Positions 58,045 to 64,000 of a stretch of 64,000 nt of DNA are shown here, piece by piece (within the stretch, counting starts at the first letter, position 1; each line of letters begins with the position of its first letter). The stretch comes from Silene latifolia (taxonomy: Eukaryota > Streptophyta > Magnoliopsida > Caryophyllales > Caryophyllaceae). The notes under the pieces were generated by a model. The model saw only the letters and a program-made list of their open reading frames with translations. It was not told where the DNA came from and did not search any database. Made by a program: the position numbers and the translations under genes. The stretch is from contig NC_133536.1 in the NCBI RefSeq assembly GCF_048544455.1, positions 31,374,152-31,438,151 of the forward strand, in the 5' to 3' direction.

Positions 58045-58961
58045 TTTTGTTGTTGTTTGTTTGCTGTTGGCTGTATCTTGCACATTTGTACATTTTAGGA
58101 CCTACATTTTGGACATTTGGATTTTGCTTGGGGCTCGAGCCCCCAGTTTGTTGTACATATCCCTCTTTTAGTTGTATATAATGGCCTGAGTGCCTTTGCT
58201 GCTGGGTTGTGTTGCTTGTACCTGCAGGTTAGCTTTGAACAGGTTTGGTAGATGACGGTTTACGCCGTCGTGCTGCCGAAATTTACATAGAAGTTCACGT
58301 AAAACATACATTTGATGATGTATGTCCTAAATTAGCGCAAAATGAAAGACTCACAAGTGCAAAAAATGCAAAAAATGCAAAAAAATTGCCGGAAATGACC
58401 GGACGGTAGGGAGGGTTACCCCCCAAAAAATGAAAAAAATAGAAACCTATAAGTTAGAAATGTAATATGGGACGGGAGCGAAATGATTCTCAAAAAAAGA
58501 GATAAATAATAAAAAAGGAATATATACGTTTGAAATAAATTGTATAAATGATTTCCTAAAAAGGAAGAAAATAGAAAGAAATATGTGAGTGTGCTAAAAT
58601 GACGAAAATGCTGATATTGCCTCGAAATGCGTGCCCGCGGAATTAGAAAACATGAAATATGGCAACCTGACGCCTTTACCAAAATAATAACCCGTATGAA
58701 TAGGAAATTATTCGTTAAGGAATTTAGGAAAGATCCAACGCGGAAATTCACAGAAACATTGCTGAGGAAGAGGCGCAGAAGAGCTGCGTCCCTTTGAAGA
58801 GGCGCAGCAGGTGCTGCGCCTGTTCCCCGGTATTTCCGTCCTGGCGGATTTTAGGAAACAGATTTTAGTATAAATTGAAACGTCGATAGAGGTTTTATTC
58901 ACACAATTCTTCCGTCTCTTCCTCGTCTTATTACATAAAGTCCTCAAAATAATCATTCATC
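58045..58961 (+). promoter_or_regulatory. Intergenic region with candidate promoter of the second antisense gene
   Basis: A region of 917 bp. GAAGAGGCGCAGAAGAGCTGCGTCC and GAAGAGGCGCAGCAGGTGCTGCGCC-type inverted repeats (58766-58830) lie 40 bp before TATAAATT at 58869-58876, which is about 85 bp before the start codon at 58962. The rest is AT-rich with GAAAT/CAAAAAATG low-complexity words. Confidence 0.5.
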
Positions 58962-60480
58962 ATGAATACTTTAGAGATCCGTCTGAAAAAGTGGACCAAG
59001 GAGTTTTTCAACGTGGAGAAACATGACATGGGTGCTTATAATCTTGGGTCATTATTGAGTTTGAAGCTTATCAAGGTTGTCAAACAATTCCTAGATGCTT
59101 GTCTTGATTATTGGGACCCGAATTATCATGTTTTTGCTTTTCCCGGAGGTGACATTTGCCCATTTCCTGAAGAAATTGCTGCGATCGGTGGGTGGGACCC
59201 AGAACACTTGCCTGCTATTCCTTCTACTTCACAAGGGTATAAGAACAAATTTAGAGACTTGCTTGGATTGACAAGAATTGAGGTGGACCGTCTAGTGACC
59301 TCGAAAGGAGTGCGGATGTTGGACTTTATTGACCGATTCATTAACAAGGCCGACCCCACCATCTCTTATGTTGCTAGGCGAAGGGCTTTCGGATTTTGCT
59401 TGTTACATATATATATCCTTCAAGGGCACATTGATGAGGATTTGAGAGGTGATTCCCGCTTCCTGGGCCTAGTTGAGCAAATGGAACTGCGCAGGAGCCC
59501 AGCCTGTTTATGTTAGGAGAGATCCTATTGGGTTTGGATAACAGGAAAGCCAATCGTGACCTACCTTATTTGGGAAGTCCCATTATTCTGCAGGTAAAAG
59601 AACGCTTTTCTTTTTCTTTTTTTTTTCTCTTTCTTTTTGTTTCGTTTTTTTTTTTTTTTATTGTTTCGTTTTTTTTTTTGGTTCTAATACCCGCTTTTGG
59701 TAGGTCTGGCTTATGGAGCGTCTTCGATTGATCGAGCCCCCAGTTCATGTTCCTTCTTATCATGCTCGCTCAATTGCAATGAGGACCAGGCTTTACATGG
59801 TGGACTTCACTCGGGTCTGCAATTACTGGGAAAAAAAATTTAACAGTGATGATGGCCCCTTGATTAGGTGGGTTGTACCATGGTGGCATCTCAAATCTGT
59901 CACTAGAGTATCTTCCTTGGATCCTACACGATTTGTGCGCATTCCTGGCTTGGAATTCATGGTATGCATCCTCCCGGAGAGGCTGATGAGACAGGTTGGA
60001 ATGAAGCAGATGATCCCGAAGCTTGACACTGTCCCGCAGACTGTCGTGGCGCTTACTACTGAGAGCCGAAGGGAGTGGGCCATTAAGTAGGCTCAAAGAA
60101 ACGTATGGTTCTTGAACTCTTCTGTTAGTGCCTTATGGGTGTCGGACTCCTATCTGCGGTGGAGGAAAGCTACTACTCCGGAGGAGCGTGAGAGATTGAG
60201 AAAGCGCGAGCCCGTTGACTACAAGGTGCGCGAAGTGGAAAAGGAGAAAGAGAAGCATCTGACTGAGGGAGAGGAAGAAGCCGGGTTTCGAGTTGTTCAT
60301 CCTTCGAAGAAACCGAAGACCTCTCCTGTCGTGGACAAAGTTATTGGCAAGAATGGGAAGGCTAGGCCTCGAGAAAGACCGTTGGTGATTAGGTCCGAAG
60401 TGGCGCAGGAGCGTCCGGCTCGAGGTCGTGACAAGAAGTTTGACAAAAATGACAAGGGCAAAGGGAAGATGGAGGAATAG
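58962..60480 (+). pseudogene. DUF7745-like antisense gene of the Tat element (broken)
   Basis: Two exons, 58962-59593 and 59704-60480, join in frame (intron donor CAG|GTAAAA, T-rich intron, acceptor GGTAG). The product shows YNLGSLLSLKLIKVVKQFLD, YWDPNYHVFAFPGGDICPFP, LLGLTRIEVDRLV, RRRAFGFCLLHIYILQGH, IEPPVHVPSY and WVVPWWHLKSVT. From memory these resemble a plant domain annotated DUF7745, common near retroelements. The C-terminus is basic and probably nuclear (HPSKKPKTS, GRDKKFDKNDKGKGKMEE). Lesions: loss of one base near 59513 and TAG at 60088-60090 where a Trp codon fits. It is the second gene antisense to pol, and it converges on the integrase across the ATT microsatellites. Confidence 0.75.
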
Positions 60481-60489
60481 CCCAAGTCT

Positions 60490-60753
<264 letters not shown>

Positions 60754-60794
60754 AATAAGAAGGTGGGGTATTTTAGAATCCTAGCCTACTATTT

Positions 60795-61434
<640 letters not shown>

Positions 61435-62327
61435 CTAGGCATCATATTGCTTTAGTTGGTCAAGGTTTGTCGGGTTGGCAAATTCATTCCCATCTAGGTC
61501 TGTGATTCTAACCGCACCCCCTGGAAATATGGACTTGACTAGAAATGGCCCAGCCCAATTAGGCTTGAATTTTCCCCGTGGATCGACAGGTAAAAGAGCT
61601 CTAACCGACTTGAGTACCAAGTCTCCTTCCTTGATGTTCCTTGGCTTGACCCTTTTGTTGAAGGCTCGTTTGATACGTGCCTGATATGTTTGGACATTAT
61701 GTAATGCGCGTAGCCTACGTTCATCCAGGAGGATGAGTTCTTCATATCTATCCCTCTTTCAATCAGCTTCCGGGATTTGACTTTCGAGTAAGATACGCAA
61801 TGATGGTATATCTATAACTTGACTGGCTGTACAACTTCCATGCCGTAGGTCAAATAGAAAGGGGTGGCCCCAGTGGCCGTCCTAACAGATGTGTGATATC
61901 CCCACAAAGCAAAGGGTATTTTGCTTGGCCAATCTCGATAATTGTCAATCATTTTCTTGAGAATTGTGACAACGTTCTTGTTCGTCGCCTCTACCGCGCC
62001 ATTAGTCTGTGGTCTATATGGCGAAGAGTGGTGATGTCTAATTTTGTACTTGGCTAGCAATTGCTCAGTCTCAGCTTGGAAATGTGATCCATTATCACTA
62101 ATGATCTCATGTGGGCAACCGTATCGACAGATGATGTTGTTTTGTATGAACTTTGCCACGTTTTTAGCCGTGAGACTAGTGTAGGAAGCCGCTTCTACCC
62201 ATTTGGTGAAATAGTCGATTGCCACGAGGATGAAACAGTGACCTCCTATTCCGGCTGGAGTTATCTTCCCGATTATATCAATTCCCCAGGCAGAAAATGG
62301 CCAAGGAGATGTCATCGTATAGAGTAA
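61435..62327 (-). pseudogene. Tat-type integrase, broken
   Basis: On the minus strand: AWGIDIIGKITPAGIGGH (first Asp), EIISDNGSHFQAETEQLLAK (second Asp), YRPQTNGAVEATNKNVVTIL (Glu of D,D-35-E), then a C-terminal domain (LKSVRALLPVDPRGKFKPNW, GPFLVKSIFPGGAVRITDL). Stops lie at 62326-62328 (between zinc-binding domain and core) and 61759-61761 (a Trp position), and a frame change near 61815. No chromodomain. It would have inserted the Tat element. Confidence 0.85.
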
Positions 62328-63695
62328 TCAAGGAGGGACATGTTGTACATTCCCGAAGATTTGGCAATTGTGGCAATTTCTTACGTATTTGATGCAATTG
62401 GATTCCATTGTGGTCCAATAATACCCCAAACGTGTGATTTTGTTTGCCATCATGGGCCCACTCATGTGAGGACCGCATTCTCCATCATGAACTTCCTCCA
62501 TCATTTTTCGCTCATGTGAATGATCAAGGCAACGTAGGATTACACCAAGAGGTGTTCTTTTGTATAACTCTCCTTGCATGAGAACGTATTGGGAAGCTAG
62601 TAGGCGTATAGCACGTTGTCCCCTTTTGTCCATATCCGATGGATAGGTACCGTTGAGCTTGAAATTTAGGATTGCTTGGACCCAAGGTTCCTCTGTGATT
62701 TCCTCTTCATTGGTGATTTGGTGGACATAAGCTGGCTTTGATCGTCGTTCGATGCATAAAGGCATTTCCACCATGTCGTCTGGCATATTAATCAAAGATG
62801 CAAGTTTTGCAAGAGCATCTGCAAATTGATTTTCTTCCCGAGGTAGGTGTAGGTAGGTTACGTGATCAAAGAATTGGGCAACCTGGTCTATTCTGGCTTG
62901 ATAAGGTGCTAGGCTTTCGCTTCGGATTTTCCAAGATCCCGTAACTTGATTGATGATCAGGGAAGAATCCCCATGCACTCGAAGGTTTTTAATGCCTAAG
63001 CTCACTGCCGCCTGTAGTCCAATGAGACAAGCTTCATATTCTGCAGTGTTATTTGTCACCTCGAAGTCGAGTTTGACAGAGATCGGTGTATGCTCGCCTT
63101 CAGGAGAAATGAGCAACACTCCTATTCCAAATCCTCTTAAGTTTGATGCTCCATCAAAGTAAAGGTCCCAGGAGTCTACATCGGTTTGGAGTATATCCTC
63201 GTCGGGAAATGACCAAGTATCTATTGTTTGTGCATCATTGATGGGATTTTCTGCAAAGAATTCGGCAACGGCGCGCCCTTTTATAACCTTCAGGAGCACG
63301 TATTTGAGATCGAACTCTGAGAGCATCAAAGTCCATCTTGCTAGGCGTCCGTTGAGGACGGGTTTCTCGAAGAGGTATTTGACAGGGTCCATTTTGGAGT
63401 ATATTTTGACGGAGTAGCTAAGCATGTAGTGACGTAGCTTCTTCGCTGCCCACAAAAGAGCGAGGCATGTCTTTTCAAGTTGTGAATATTTGCACTCGTA
63501 CTCTAAGAACTTCTTATTTAGATAGTAGATAGCCCTTTCTTCCTTTCCCATGGTTTGAGCTAGCATGGCGCCCATGGCTGTTTCGGTCACTGTGAGATAT
63601 AAACCAAGAGGTTGATCTCGTTGAGGTGGCATGAGCACGGGCGGTTTAGCTAATATTTCCTTGATTCGGTCGAAAGCCTTCTGACAGTCATCATC
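62328..63695 (-). pseudogene. Tat-type RNase H, second archaeal RNase H and zinc-binding domain
   Basis: An open frame of about 436 residues follows an upstream stop. Order: Ty3-type RNase H (LGLYLTVTETAMGAMLAQ, CKYSQLEKTCLALLWAAKKL, Met-Asp-Pro-Val-Lys-Tyr-Leu), then a second RNase H with WDLYFDGASNLRGFGIGV (Asp), NNTAEYEACLIGLQAAV (Glu), RVHGDSSLIINQVTG (Asp) and ENQFADALAKLAS (Asp). An integrase H2C2 segment (HDGECGPHMSG, CIKYVRNCHNC) follows. The dual RNase H is the hallmark of the Tat lineage (Ogre/Retand). Confidence 0.9.
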
Positions 63696-64000
63696 TCACA
63701 TGGTGTGATCTGTTTTCTTGAGCTTCTTGAAGATAGGTTCACAGATCATGGTGAGTTTCGATATGAATCGACTTATATATTGCACTTTTCCCAGGAATCC
63801 TATGACTTCTTTTTCCGTTTGAGGTTGCGGCATTTCGATTAGAGCTTTGATTTTTGAAGGGTCTATTTCTATACCTCGTTGGCTAACGACGTATCCCAGG
63901 AGTTTGCCAGATGTTACTCCGAATGCGCACTTCTGAGAATTGAGCCTCATGTTGTACTTTCGTAGCCTTAAGAAGAATTTGCGAAGGTTCGCAATATGCC
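63696..64000 (-). pseudogene. Tat-type reverse transcriptase, C-terminal part (runs off the window)
   Basis: On the minus strand: LRKYNMRLNSQKCAFGVTSG, KLLGYVVSQRGIEIDPSKIK, KEVIGFLGKVQYISRFI and CEPIFKKLKK, the thumb and connection region of Ty3/gypsy RT. A TGA at 63696-63698 replaces the Trp of the usual Trp-Asp-Asp-Asp-Cys segment before RNase H. The YxDD catalytic part lies beyond 64000. Confidence 0.9.

Overview
The window is repeat-dense nuclear DNA of a dicot plant. Nothing in it looks bacterial, organellar or viral, and I see no intact ordinary host gene. Spliceosomal GT..AG introns, tRNA-Asp- and tRNA-iMet-type primer binding sites, Athila, Tat and Tekay-like LTR elements, L1 LINEs, Stowaway and Mutator MITEs and a FAR1-type MULE all fit a plant. 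The Tat element, with an extra RNase H, antisense genes and a short internal tandem repeat, resembles the Retand group known from Silene. This makes Caryophyllales, perhaps Caryophyllaceae, the best guess (inference). LAYOUT: 1-2.66 kb is AT-rich spacer with a 192-bp Mutator-type MITE (398-589, 9-bp target duplication) and a Stowaway-like MITE (2308-2580). 2674-13957 is one 11.3-kb Mutator-like element bounded by the 9-bp duplication GTCTATATA. It holds two convergent multi-exon genes: an unrecognised plus-strand gene (3015-7611) and a minus-strand FAR1/MULE transposase (13531-8606). The last transposase exon is split by a solo LTR (8855-10124, duplication CTTGC). 14021-15734 is a head-to-tail pair of small Helitron-like elements. 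16-24 kb holds a plus-strand L1 LINE cut by a Tekay-like LTR (17375-19220), and a second, minus-strand LINE (21939-23943) inserted in the first. 23.9-35.0 kb is a stack of fragments: a Tat-type LTR, a Tekay-like 5' LTR with PBS and leader, and the 3' half of a minus-strand Athila (A). From 35019 to the right edge runs a minus-strand Tat/Retand-like element: 3' LTR (35019-46772), two plus-strand antisense genes (47968-58044 and 58962-60480), long ATT microsatellites, and a decayed integrase / archaeal RNase H / RNase H / RT (61435-64000). Two Athila-group elements without pol are nested in it: B (36527-45910, duplication CTAAG) inside the LTR, and C (50151-57194, duplication TGGTA) inside exon 5 of the first antisense gene. 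HOW IT FITS TOGETHER: the boundaries give a clear order of insertion. The MULE came before its solo LTR, and Athila A before the Tat element, which came before Athila B and C. The most unexpected signal is shared architecture. LTRs of unrelated families carry family-specific arrays of short palindromes (TACTCGATCGAGTA, CAGTCGATCGACTG, AATCCGnnCGGATT, the GAAGAGGCGCAGCA inverted repeat). The spacing is often about 20-21, 30 or 51 bp, close to whole helical turns, and several arrays lie just upstream of a TATA-like box. The same arrangement precedes one internal Athila B ORF and one antisense gene of the Tat element. All coordinates, splice sites and homologies were read by eye without database searches.
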